Positions 8,115 through 15,335 of a stretch of 39,439 bases of DNA are shown one piece after another (the first letter of the stretch is position 1; each line of letters opens with the position of its first letter). Source of the stretch: Bacteroidales bacterium. Lineage in GTDB: Bacteria > Bacteroidota > Bacteroidia > Bacteroidales > Muribaculaceae. The DNA is taken from the NCBI GenBank assembly GCA_029218425.1, contig JAQXRH010000001.1, positions 1 to 39,439 of the forward strand. Reading direction: 5' to 3'. The notes below the pieces were generated by a model. That model worked only from the letters and a program-made list of their open reading frames with translations, did no database searches and was not told the origin of the DNA. The position numbers and the translations under genes are program-made.

Positions 8115-9287
8115 ATGAAGCTTTTCATCACTGCTGCGCTACTGTCGTGCGCTCTATCTCTGTCGGCCCAACAAGCGCTCTTCAACAGCTCAAATATCGT
8201 GTCGCCGCAAATCAACGACGACGCTTCGGTCACCTTCCGTTATTTCAATCCTTCGGCCGAATCGGTGAAGGTGGTGGGCGATTTCCTCGCCGCCGACCCC
8301 GCCGTAGTCATCCCCACCGAGATACACATGTCGAAAAACGACAACGGCCTTTGGGAAGGCTCTACCGCCACGCCGCTCGCCCCCGAGCTGTATAGCTACG
8401 CTTTCTATGTCGACGGCGTGCGCACCATCGACCCGGCCAATGTCTACACCTCCCGCGACGTCACCACTCTTTCCAGCATCTTCCTCATCGGCGATGGCTG
8501 CGACGGTCTCTACGGCATCCACGACGTGCCCCACGGCTCGCTGACCAAGGTGTGGTACCACAGCGACATCCTCGACGTGGACCGCCGCCTCTCAGTCTAC
8601 ACTCCCGCCGGCTACGAGTCGTCGGGCCGCAACTACCCCGTGCTCTACCTACTCCACGGCATGGGCGGCGACGAAAATGCCTGGAGCGAACTGGGTCGCG
8701 CCTGCCAGATTCTCGACAATCTAATCGCAAGGGGCTTGGCTCGGCCTATGATAGTGGTGATGCCCAACGGCAATGTCGACATGCCGGCCGCTCCCGGCGA
8801 ATCCCACCTCGGCCTCTCCGTACCCAATTTCAACCTGCCACACACCATGGACGGCACTTACGAAAAGGTGTTCCCCGAAATCGTCAACTTCGTCGAGGCC
8901 AACTACCGCACCCGCCGCGACAAGGCTTCGCGTGCCATCGCCGGCCTTTCCATGGGCGGTTTCCATGCCCTCCACATCTCCAAGGACTACCCCGACATGA
9001 TGGGCTACGTGGGCCTTTTCTCCTCTGCCATTTTCCCCCTGAAGGAGGAAAACATTCCGCTCTACGCCGACATGGAGGAAAAGATTGCCCGCCAATTTGA
9101 AAATCCGCCGCTCCTCTACTGGATTGCCATCGGCAAGGACGATTTCCTCTACGGCATCAACACCCACTACCGCAGCCTCCTCGACGCCAAGGGCTACGAT
9201 TACGTCTACACCGAATCGGCCGAAGGCCATATATGGCGCAACTGGCGCCGCTACCTCGCGTCCTTCGCCCAACTGCTCTTCAAGTAG
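8115..9287 (+). CDS. Secreted CE1-like esterase with N-terminal E-set domain
   Basis: Predicted periplasmic or extracellular carbohydrate esterase (feruloyl or acetyl-xylan type), 390 residues from this ATG. Residues 1-20 are a signal peptide (MKLFITAALLSCALSLSAQQ). Residues about 30-130 form an immunoglobulin-like E-set/CBM48 domain (VTFRYFNPSAESVKVVGDF). The rest is an esterase-D alpha/beta hydrolase with VLYLLHGMGGDENAW and the nucleophile elbow GLSMGG (Ser279). An Asp lies in IGKDDF near residue 340, and the catalytic His is His372 in EGHIW. This two-domain layout is common in Bacteroidetes xylan-degrading loci. No polysaccharide-utilisation genes flank it, so the substrate is open. The start is fixed by the promoter and the signal peptide. 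Confidence 0.9.
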   Translation: MKLFITAALLSCALSLSAQQALFNSSNIVSPQINDDASVTFRYFNPSAESVKVVGDFLAADPAVVIPTEIHMSKNDNGLWEGSTATPLAPELYSYAFYVDGVRTIDPANVYTSRDVTTLSSIFLIGDGCDGLYGIHDVPHGSLTKVWYHSDILDVDRRLSVYTPAGYESSGRNYPVLYLLHGMGGDENAWSELGRACQILDNLIARGLARPMIVVMPNGNVDMPAAPGESHLGLSVPNFNLPHTMDGTYEKVFPEIVNFVEANYRTRRDKASRAIAGLSMGGFHALHISKDYPDMMGYVGLFSSAIFPLKEENIPLYADMEEKIARQFENPPLLYWIAIGKDDFLYGINTHYRSLLDAKGYDYVYTESAEGHIWRNWRRYLASFAQLLFK

Positions 9288-9321
9288 GTTGGCCACGGAC
9301 CTTCAAGCAGCCCGGCCAACC
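9287..9321. terminator. Hairpin between convergent esterase and helicase genes
   Basis: GGTTGGCC at 9287-9294 pairs with GGCCAACC at 9314-9321 in the 38-nt convergent gap. It lacks a clear T tract, so terminator function is an inference from position. Confidence 0.4.
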
Positions 9322-9325
9322 GGTC

Positions 9326-10726
9326 CTAATCGTCTAATATGCTTGGTGATATATATGTCACCGTGCTACGCCCTCGCGTCGTCGCCGTGTATAGCCAACG
9401 GTAAAAATCCATCGTCGTGACGGCCTCGTTGCTGATGTTGGCCATGTCGACAAACACTGAGCTCCACTGCCCACCCTGCGCCTTGTGGCACGTCACAGCA
9501 TAGGCATACTTGACGCGCAACGCGTTGTAATACGGGTCGGTATGAAACACGCGCCGGCGCACCGCAGGGTCCATCGCCGCCGACGGGTCTACCCCGGCCA
9601 AGGCCTTGTTAATCAGCATCTGCTCATACTCGGGGTTCAGCCCCGCCGTCACGGAGTTGAGCGAATTTAATATCAACTTGGCGTCAAAAGTGATATCGCT
9701 GTCGGCCAACGTTAGTTCCACGTCGGCAAACCGCAGAAATCCTATTATCTCGGTGCCATATATCTTATTGACGCGCACCACGTCGCCATTGGCCACGAAG
9801 TCGGCGCCTTTCACTTTCGACGTCCAATAGTAATTGTTCTTGGCTATCAGCAACGGCTCGTCGCGCGTTATCACCTCCTCTTTCTCCAGTATCGCATTGC
9901 GTATCGCCAAGTTAAACTCCATGGCTCGCTTGTTCGACCGCGTTATCAGTATCGTGTCGTCGATGCCGTAACGCTGGTAGGAGTCGACCAACGCTTCTTG
10001 CAGCTCCTCGCCCCCTATGGCCTTGACGTCGGGAAATCCCACCACTCGCAACTCGGGCACCGGCAACGGCTCCTTGGCCATGGCACGCCGCAGCTGCGTG
10101 GCGTTGTACAATATCCCCGACCGGGCCTGCTGCCTTACGGTCTGCGTTATCGTGGCACGCGTGACCCGCAACCCCAACGCTCGCAATTTCTCCACCGACA
10201 TGGCGGGCGACGTCGGGCAGCCCACCGGCGGCAACTGGGCGCCGTCGCCCAACAGTATCATACGGCAATCATGCCCCGACCCATACACGTAGTGCACCAG
10301 GTCCTCAAGCAGCGACTCTTGCTCCCCCTCCCCTATCATCGACGCCTCGTCGACTATGAATATCGCATTGCTATGCGGATTATCGGCCACACCCGCCACT
10401 GCCGCCACATCGCCAAGCCCTTTGTAAATCTTGCGGTGAACGGTCATCGCACTCTTCCCGGCAAACCCGCTCAGCACTTTCGCCGCACGGCCCGTGGGGG
10501 CAAGCAGCACTGTGGGCCGGCGCACCGACCGCAATGCTTTGACCAACGCCGCCACCACCGAGGTCTTCCCCGTCCCGGCGTACCCGTTGAGCAGGAACAC
10601 CGCATTGTACGGCACCGACGCATCGCCACAAAAACGGGCGAGGGCGTCGATCAACGCCCTCTGCTGTCCCGTCGGTGGAAATTCCATCGCGGCTATAATC
10701 CGTTCCGCCAACTGCGATATATCCAT
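9326..10726 (-). CDS. RecD-like superfamily 1 DNA helicase
   Basis: ATP-dependent DNA helicase of the AAA_30/UvrD_C_2 type, common as a stand-alone protein in Bacteroidetes. In the 466 residues the Walker A motif GYAGTGKTS is near residue 48. The Walker B/DEAD-like VDEASMIGE is near 125, followed by motif III LLGDGAQLPPVG. The C-terminal UvrD_C_2 segment YAVTCHKAQGGQWSSVFVD is near 420. It lacks the N-terminal domain of full RecD2 and the RecB/RecC partners, so a role in RecBCD is unlikely. A role in replication or repair fork processing is inferred. It lies 86 nt downstream of serS on the same strand, separated by a 9-bp tandem repeat. Confidence 0.88.
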   Translation of the reverse strand: MDISQLAERIIAAMEFPPTGQQRALIDALARFCGDASVPYNAVFLLNGYAGTGKTSVVAALVKALRSVRRPTVLLAPTGRAAKVLSGFAGKSAMTVHRKIYKGLGDVAAVAGVADNPHSNAIFIVDEASMIGEGEQESLLEDLVHYVYGSGHDCRMILLGDGAQLPPVGCPTSPAMSVEKLRALGLRVTRATITQTVRQQARSGILYNATQLRRAMAKEPLPVPELRVVGFPDVKAIGGEELQEALVDSYQRYGIDDTILITRSNKRAMEFNLAIRNAILEKEEVITRDEPLLIAKNNYYWTSKVKGADFVANGDVVRVNKIYGTEIIGFLRFADVELTLADSDITFDAKLILNSLNSVTAGLNPEYEQMLINKALAGVDPSAAMDPAVRRRVFHTDPYYNALRVKYAYAVTCHKAQGGQWSSVFVDMANISNEAVTTMDFYRWLYTATTRGRSTVTYISPSILDD

Positions 10727-10742
10727 TTCTCTAATTCATATC

Positions 10743-10812
10743 AGAGTTCTCGGAGATCTCGGAGTTCTCAGAGTGCTCGGAGTCCTCGGAGTCCTCGGAG
10801 TCCTCGGAGCTC
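10743..10812. repeat. 9-bp tandem repeat between serS and the helicase gene
   Basis: About eight copies of a 9-bp unit (CTCGGAGTC and close variants), most regular at 10777-10808. It begins about 17 nt upstream of the helicase start and abuts the serS stop codon, filling nearly the whole gap. Copy-number change could alter spacing or mRNA structure ahead of the helicase gene. Confidence 0.85.
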
Positions 10813-12084
10813 TCAGTCTATGATATCGAAGCCGGTGTACTTGCGCAGGCATTCCGGCACGATGATTCCCTCGGGCGTCTGGTTGTTCTCCAACAAGGCC
10901 GCTACGATGCGGGGCAACGCCAAGGCCGAACCGTTCAAGGTGTGGCACAACCGCGGCTTCTTGTCCTCGCCGCGATAACGGCACTTCAAACGCGATGCCT
11001 GGTAGGTCTCGAAATTCGACACCGACGACACCTCGAGCCAACGCTTCTGCGCTGCCGAGAACACCTCGAAGTCAAATGTTATCGCCGACGTGAAACTCAT
11101 GTCGCCGCCGCACAGACGGAGTATATGCCACGGCAATCCGAGCTTCTCCAATAGCGACTGCACATGGTCTTTCATCTCCTCAAGCGCCGCATAAGAGTTC
11201 TCGGGCTTCTCGATACGCACTATCTCTACCTTGTCGAACTGGTGCAGACGGTTCAACCCGCGCACATCCTTGCCGTAGCTGCCGGCCTCGCGGCGCCAAC
11301 ATGCCGAGTATGCGCAATTCTTTATAGGCAACTGTGCCTCGCTGAGTATCACGTCGCGGTAGATATTGGTCACCGGCACTTCGGCGGTGGGTATCAGATA
11401 CAAGTTGTCCAACGGCACATAATACATCTGCCCCTCCTTGTCGGGCAACTGGCCTGTGCCATACCCCGACGCTTCGTTCACCACATAGGGGGGCTGCACC
11501 TCGGTGTAGCCTGCCGCGTTGGCCTCGTCAAGGAAGAATTGTATCAACGCGCGCTGCAGGCGGGCGCCTTTCCCTTTGTAGACAGGGAAACCGGCGCCTG
11601 TGATCTTCACGCCCAAGTCGAAATCTATGATATCGTATTTCTTGGCAAGGTCCCAGTGGGGCAACGCGTCGGCGGGAAGGTCGGGCATCACGCCTCCGGT
11701 CTTCTCAACGACATTGTCGGCGGCACTCGTCCCTTCGGGCACGGCTTCGCATGGTATATTAGGTATCGTCAAACGTATGTCCAACATCTCTTTCTCCACG
11801 GCGTCGAGCTCCGATGCATATTTCTTCATCTCCTCTTTGCCCTTAGCCACTTCGGCTTTGGCTGCCTCGGCTGCCTCGCGGTTGCCCGCTTTCATCAGTT
11901 TGCCTATCTCGGCTGCCTGCTTGTTGAGCGACGCGGCTATCGTATCGGCCTGCAACTGCAAGTTGCGGCGACGCTCGTCAAGACCAAGTATCGCCTCTAT
12001 TTTCTCTTTCCCGTCAAATCCTTTCACCTGCAAACGTGCGATGATATACTCCGGATTTTCCTTGATTTGTTGTATCGTCAGCAT
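10813..12084 (-). CDS. serS: Seryl-tRNA synthetase
   Basis: Charges tRNA-Ser (and tRNA-Sec where present) with serine, cytoplasmic. The 423-residue length and layout are standard. An N-terminal antiparallel coiled coil (about residues 30-105) binds the tRNA long variable arm. A class II catalytic core follows, with motif 2 CWRREAGSYGKDVRGLNRLH and HQFDKVEIV near residue 270, and motif 3 LNGSALALPRIVAALLEN near 390. TAEVPVTN marks the serine-binding TxE motif. The N-terminus MLTIQQIKENPEYII is typical. The next gene on the strand is the RecD-like helicase. Confidence 0.97.
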   Translation of the reverse strand: MLTIQQIKENPEYIIARLQVKGFDGKEKIEAILGLDERRRNLQLQADTIAASLNKQAAEIGKLMKAGNREAAEAAKAEVAKGKEEMKKYASELDAVEKEMLDIRLTIPNIPCEAVPEGTSAADNVVEKTGGVMPDLPADALPHWDLAKKYDIIDFDLGVKITGAGFPVYKGKGARLQRALIQFFLDEANAAGYTEVQPPYVVNEASGYGTGQLPDKEGQMYYVPLDNLYLIPTAEVPVTNIYRDVILSEAQLPIKNCAYSACWRREAGSYGKDVRGLNRLHQFDKVEIVRIEKPENSYAALEEMKDHVQSLLEKLGLPWHILRLCGGDMSFTSAITFDFEVFSAAQKRWLEVSSVSNFETYQASRLKCRYRGEDKKPRLCHTLNGSALALPRIVAALLENNQTPEGIIVPECLRKYTGFDIID

Positions 12085-12120
12085 AATGCTATATATAAAT
12101 TATGTGTATTCTTAGCAATG

Positions 12121-12180
12121 TCCCTGCACCCAATACCCGGTTTCTAATTCCCAATCCCCGGTTCCCAGTTTCCTAATTCC
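12121..12180. repeat. Low-complexity direct repeat upstream of serS
   Basis: Two imperfect copies of a roughly 29-bp phrase containing CCCGGTTTC or CCCAGTTTC followed by CTAATTCCCAA. Similar GGAACCGG-type text recurs at 32266-32300 and 36735-36755. It runs into the 3' end of the YqeY gene. Confidence 0.5.
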
Positions 12181-12625
12181 CAAGCAATTCCTTCACCTTG
12201 GCCGATATCGCACGTCCGTCGGCTCGTCCGGCCAACGCCTTGCTCGCCACTCCCATCACCTTGCCCATCATCTTGGCATCGGTGGCGCCCACCTGGGCTA
12301 TTATCTTACGAAGCTCGGCGGTCAATTCCTCCTCGCTCAACTGCTTGGGCAGGTACTCCTCTATCACGGCCACTTCGGCAAGCTCACCCTCGGCAAGCTC
12401 CGGCCGGTTTTGCTCGGCATATATCGCCGCACTCTCGCGACGCTGCTTGGCCATCTTCACCAGCACTTTCGTTGCCGCCTCATCGCTCAGCGTGCCGTCG
12501 CTCCCTTTGGCTGTCTTCGCCTCAAGAAATTCTTTCTTTATTCCACGCAATGCTTCCAGACGCACACGGTCCTTGGCAAGCATCGCCTTCTTGATATCTT
12601 CTGAAATCCGGTCAAATAAATCCAT
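12173..12625 (-). CDS. GatB/YqeY domain protein
   Basis: A 150-residue stand-alone YqeY protein, related to the tRNA-binding tail domain of the amidotransferase GatB; its cellular role is not firmly established. The sequence starts MDLFDRISEDIKKAMLAKD, with RLEALRGIKKEFLEAKTAKG, and ends with the helical domain LAGRADGRAISAKVKELL. The frame stays open to 12676, but a promoter element at 12650-12657 lies within that extension, so the ATG at 12625 is preferred and agrees with the family N-terminus. It is divergent from the toxin-antitoxin pair. Confidence 0.9.
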   Translation of the reverse strand: MDLFDRISEDIKKAMLAKDRVRLEALRGIKKEFLEAKTAKGSDGTLSDEAATKVLVKMAKQRRESAAIYAEQNRPELAEGELAEVAVIEEYLPKQLSEEELTAELRKIIAQVGATDAKMMGKVMGVASKALAGRADGRAISAKVKELLGN

Positions 12626-12649
12626 TTTCCTTTTCTTTAATAACGCCTG

Positions 12650-12657
12650 CAAATTTA
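12650..12657 (-). promoter_or_regulatory. Promoter -7 element for the YqeY gene
   Basis: Minus-strand TAAATTTG matches TAnnTTTG, 25 nt upstream of the ATG at 12625. Confidence 0.55.
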
Positions 12658-12726
12658 CGCATTTTTTCTTTTCCAAAATGCAATTTATCCCATTAATAAT
12701 TTTAAAACCGATTTTTAACCGATAAA

Positions 12727-12758
12727 TTTGACAATGACATCGAAATAGTTTATCTTTG
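12727..12758 (+). promoter_or_regulatory. Promoter of the toxin-antitoxin operon
   Basis: TTTG at 12727-12730, 20 nt, then TATCTTTG at 12751-12758, a full Bacteroidetes consensus match, about 20 nt before the antitoxin ATG. GATATC-centred symmetry just downstream may serve autoregulation by the RHH antitoxin, but this is weak. Confidence 0.75.
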
Positions 12759-12777
12759 CATTCAAAATGATATCACT

Positions 12778-13032
12778 ATGGATATAACACTCGAAAAGAA
12801 AGCCCATGTATTCCGCCTGCCGGCATATCTGCTCGACCGACTTAAGGAACTTGCACAAAAGGACCGCCGCAGCCTCAACAACTATGTTGAAGGTATCTTG
12901 CTTGATGCGGTTTATCACGAGCCTAACGCCGAAACAATTGCGGCATTAAATGACGCAAAGGCAGGCCGATATATTGGAGAAGACATAGACCCGACAAACA
13001 TCGATTCGCTTCTGAAATCCGCCGGAATATGA
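12778..13032 (+). CDS. Ribbon-helix-helix antitoxin of a YafQ-type pair
   Basis: An 84-residue protein expected to bind and neutralise the downstream toxin and to repress the operon. Residues 10-46 (VFRLPAYLLDRLKELAQKD followed by RRSLNNYVEGILLDAV) have the strand-helix-helix pattern of Arc/MetJ-type DNA-binding domains. The C-terminal part (AALNDAKAGRYIGEDID) is the toxin-wrapping region, and a terminal short helix ends SLLKSAGI. Its stop overlaps the toxin start by four bases (ATGA), a hallmark of type II modules. Codon use is less GC-rich than the flanking housekeeping genes, consistent with transfer. Confidence 0.85.
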   Translation: MDITLEKKAHVFRLPAYLLDRLKELAQKDRRSLNNYVEGILLDAVYHEPNAETIAALNDAKAGRYIGEDIDPTNIDSLLKSAGI

Positions 13033-13316
13033 AGCGGTTACGACAGACCGGACAATTCAAAAAGGATTTGAAGCGCTATGCCAATCGTCCGGGAAAGATG
13101 AAAAAGCTCTTGGAAGTGCTTGCATTTCTGAGAAACGACATTACTTTGCCAGAGCACTATAAAGCACACATGCTGACAGGAGATTATTCCGGTTGCATGG
13201 AATGTCATATCGAGGGGGATTTCCTTTTAATATGGATTGACGAAGAATCGGACACAATAGGTTTACTTCGTCTTGGTTCCCATTCGGAGCTGTTCGACAA
13301 AGGCACAAAACGTTAA
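13029..13316 (+). CDS. YafQ-family mRNA interferase toxin
   Basis: A 95-residue RelE-superfamily toxin, expected to cleave mRNA on the ribosome. Alignment by eye to E. coli YafQ keeps the active-site set: His47 (YafQ H50), His60 (H63), Asp64 (D67), His85 (H87) and Phe89 (F91). YafQ Trp68 is Phe65 here. Typical signatures are QFKKDLKR at the N-terminus, LTGDYSGCMECHIEGDFLLIW in the middle, and LLRLGSHSELF near the end. It is translated from the overlapping ATGA with the antitoxin. The repeat array of the adjacent transposase begins shortly downstream. Confidence 0.88.
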   Translation: MKRLRQTGQFKKDLKRYANRPGKMKKLLEVLAFLRNDITLPEHYKAHMLTGDYSGCMECHIEGDFLLIWIDEESDTIGLLRLGSHSELFDKGTKR

Positions 13317-13329
13317 ATGACAGTGCATA

Positions 13330-13680
13330 CCCTCCCTACCGGTAGCCGGCGGGGTCGGGACGAGATGCGCACCGACCTCGCGGACGTTGCCGGCAGGCAT
13401 CATCTATCCGATTAGCCCGGCCATGGAGTCCTGCGACTTGGCCGGGATATGGATGCACCCACCGCGAGGACGTTGCCGGCAGGCATCGTCTATCCGATTA
13501 GCCCGGCCATGGCGCTCTGCGGCTTGGCCGGGGTCGGGACGGTATGTGCCACGCGAGGACGTTGCCGACAGGCATCGTCTATCTGATTAGCCCGGCCATG
13601 GCGCTCTGCGACTTGGCCGGGACTTGGCCGGGGTCGGGACATGGATGCACCCACCGCGAGGACGTTGCCGACAGGCATCG
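13330..13680 (+). repeat. Left hairpin-repeat array of the Y1 transposase
   Basis: Three degenerate units of about 90 bp and a partial fourth. Each holds GAGGACGTTGCC...GGCATCGTCTATC, then GATTAGCCCGGCCATGG, then a TTGGCCGGGG segment. Two hairpins recur: ACGTTGCC/GGCATCGT with a 4-nt loop and one mismatch, and CCCGGCCA/TGGCCGGG (for example 13591-13598 with 13614-13621) around a 15-nt loop. The last unit stops within a few bases of the transposase stop codon. The apparent open frames here are repeat artefacts. Confidence 0.88.
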
Positions 13681-14121
13681 TCAATCACCGGTGTTATCAG
13701 GGTTGACGCCCTGCGCTATCAACATATTACGGTATTCATCAATAAACGGTTGCCCTATATGATGTGATTTCTGATTGATGATATATTGCCGCACATTTTC
13801 AAGGGCATCACGCGACAGCGACTCGAGGTAATATCCTTCGCTCCACCCCGGCCAATCATGGATTATGGCATTGCTCCTTATGAAAAGAGAACTCTGACGT
13901 TTAAGTTCGCCGACGAGTTTGGCAGGAGCGATGTTTGGCGATGCATCAATCAAAAGATGTATATGGTCAGGCATTCCGTTTATCCGATATATATAACAGT
14001 CTTGTTTATTCAGGATATGGAACAGGATTTTATAGACGCTTCGCTCGCAATCAAAGCTGATTGCCATTCTGCGCTCTTTAGTGGCGATAACGATGTGATA
14101 TAGTAGAAATGTATGGCTCAT
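13681..14121 (-). CDS. Y1 (IS200/RAYT-like) HUH transposase
   Basis: Single-strand DNA transposase or hairpin-nicking enzyme of the TnpA/Y1 superfamily, 146 residues from this ATG. The HUH metal motif is H53-I-H55 in MPDHIHLLID. The catalytic tyrosine is Tyr113 in ENVRQYIINQKSHH. The upstream W..GY..ESLS segment is typical of IS200-like TnpA. No TnpB partner is present. Both sides carry arrays of GC-rich palindromic repeats rather than a simple IS end, the arrangement of REP-associated tyrosine transposases, so RAYT-like is my preferred label, with a solo IS200-type element as the alternative. The start at 14121 is chosen because a TACATTTG promoter element lies at 14126-14133, implying a nearly leaderless transcript. 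It is less GC-rich than its repeats. Confidence 0.88.
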   Translation of the reverse strand: MSHTFLLYHIVIATKERRMAISFDCERSVYKILFHILNKQDCYIYRINGMPDHIHLLIDASPNIAPAKLVGELKRQSSLFIRSNAIIHDWPGWSEGYYLESLSRDALENVRQYIINQKSHHIGQPFIDEYRNMLIAQGVNPDNTGD

Positions 14122-14125
14122 AGGA

Positions 14126-14133
14126 CAAATGTA
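14126..14133 (-). promoter_or_regulatory. Promoter -7 element of the transposase
   Basis: Minus-strand TACATTTG fits TAnnTTTG. It lies about 5 nt from the chosen ATG. Confidence 0.4.
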
Positions 14134-14182
14134 CGTAAAAAATGCGGGATAAAAAATGTTAGTGTACATTTATTTAGAGGGA

Positions 14183-14539
14183 GATGCCTGCATGCCCGAT
14201 ATCTGATGGATTGACGATGCCTGCCGGCAACGTCCTCGCGGTCGGTGCACATCCTGTCCACGGCCAAGTCGCTGCGCTCCATGACCGGGTTAATCGGATA
14301 GACGATGCCTACCGGCATCGCCCTATCCCTGCCATGGCTCATCCGGCCATGATCCCGGCAGACATCCTCTATCCCATTAGCCGAGGGCGGTCACCCGGAT
14401 GTACCCGAGACCGCGATGCCGACAGGCATCGTCTATCTGATTAACCCGGTCATGGAGCGCAGCGACTTGGCCGGGGTCGGGACGGGTATGCGCCCACCGC
14501 GAGGACGTTGCCGACAGGCATCATCTATCTGATTATCCC
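14183..14539. repeat. Right hairpin-repeat array of the Y1 transposase
   Basis: The same repeat family as on the left, but the first unit (about 14213-14320) is inverted and later units (from about 14413) are in the left-hand orientation. It includes perfect small hairpins CGATGCC-TACC-GGCATCG near 14302 and CGATGCC-GACA-GGCATCG near 14413. The mixed orientations resemble bacterial interspersed mosaic elements. Confidence 0.85.
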
Positions 14540-14731
14540 GGTCATGGAGCTCTGCGGCTTGGCCGGGGGACGGTCATGGCGCTCTGCGGCTTGGCCGGGG
14601 ACAGGCCATGGAGCTCTGCGACTTGGCCGGGGACAGGCCATGGAGCTCTGCGACTTGGCCGGGGTGCGGTCATGGCGCTCTGCGACTTGGCCGGGGTGCG
14701 GTCATGGCGCTCTGCGACTTGGCCGGGGGTC
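14540..14731 (+). repeat. 32-bp tandem repeat, six units
   Basis: Units begin at 14540, 14572, 14604, 14636, 14668 and 14700; the last is 28 bp before a partial seventh at 14728. Each has GG(T/C)CATGG, then CTCTGCG, then CTTGGCCGGGG, and can fold through (C)GGCCA/TGGCC(G) pairing. It is an amplification of the second hairpin of the flanking array. The sixth unit supplies the stop codon of the SemiSWEET gene. Confidence 0.92.
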
Positions 14732-15007
14732 ATGGCGCGCATCGTGGCGCTTGCGCCAGTCGTTGCGTATTTTCATAACCGTTATCAACGCCGAACAGGA
14801 GCTGGTCACCACGTTGGTGATCAGCAACGGCCAGTTCCCCAGCAATATCCCCTGTATCACGAAAAATAAGCCGCCGAGCCCCATCAGCAAAAACGTCGGC
14901 ATTGCTATGCTATCCGTGTCATTCGTACGTATCGTATACACCGCCTGCGGCAGATACCCGAATATCATACACACGCATGCCAAATACCCTACTATCTCTG
15001 TTATCAT
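14702..15007 (-). CDS. SemiSWEET-type PQ-loop sugar transporter, C-terminus made by repeat DNA
   Basis: A 101-residue protein with one three-helix PQ-loop bundle, which in this family dimerises to pass sugars across the inner membrane. Helix 1 carries FGYLPQAVYTIRTNDT with the PQ motif near residue 21. Helix 2 is TFLLMGLGGLFFVIQGILLG and helix 3 is WPLLITNVVTSSCSALITVM, followed by the basic stretch KIRNDWRKRHD. The last 12 or so residues (RHDPRPSRRAP) are encoded by the 32-bp repeat array, and the stop lies inside a repeat unit. The original C-terminus was therefore probably overwritten, though the membrane core is complete. Sugar specificity is unknown. Confidence 0.82.
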   Translation of the reverse strand: MITEIVGYLACVCMIFGYLPQAVYTIRTNDTDSIAMPTFLLMGLGGLFFVIQGILLGNWPLLITNVVTSSCSALITVMKIRNDWRKRHDARHDPRPSRRAP

Positions 15008-15193
15008 AATCCTTATATTCTAAAAATATACAATTATTATACTACCCTTTTCAAAACGCCCCACCCCTCCTTCCTACACCTCTCCCGCGCCACCCACCGC
15101 GCGGCATCACTCCTTTTCTTCCTCAAATATAGTCATTTTCCCCTTTATACCAAACATTCCGCAATTTTAACAAAAAATTTACACCTCAACGCG

Positions 15194-15223
15194 TTGTTTG
15201 TCACAAGAATTTCATTACCTTTG
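15194..15223 (+). promoter_or_regulatory. Promoter of the chitobiase-domain protein
   Basis: TTG at 15194-15196, 19 nt, TACCTTTG at 15216-15223. It leaves a leader of about 105 nt, AT-rich before the ATG. The remainder of 15008-15335 shows no gene. Confidence 0.7.
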
Positions 15224-15335
15224 CGATAAATAGTAATAGGGACACGCATCCCCCACACTTTTATCCTGCACAAACTAAGCAATTCATTAATAATAAACGA
15301 CATATATATTATTAACCAATAAAATTTTTACTTTT

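Noticed and set aside
13387-13762. Short open frames within the repeat arrays of the transposase
   Set aside because: They repeat the same peptide because the DNA repeats; no start context or homology.
14540-14731. 32-bp tandem units as a CRISPR array
   Set aside because: Units abut one another with no unique spacers, and no cas gene is in the window.
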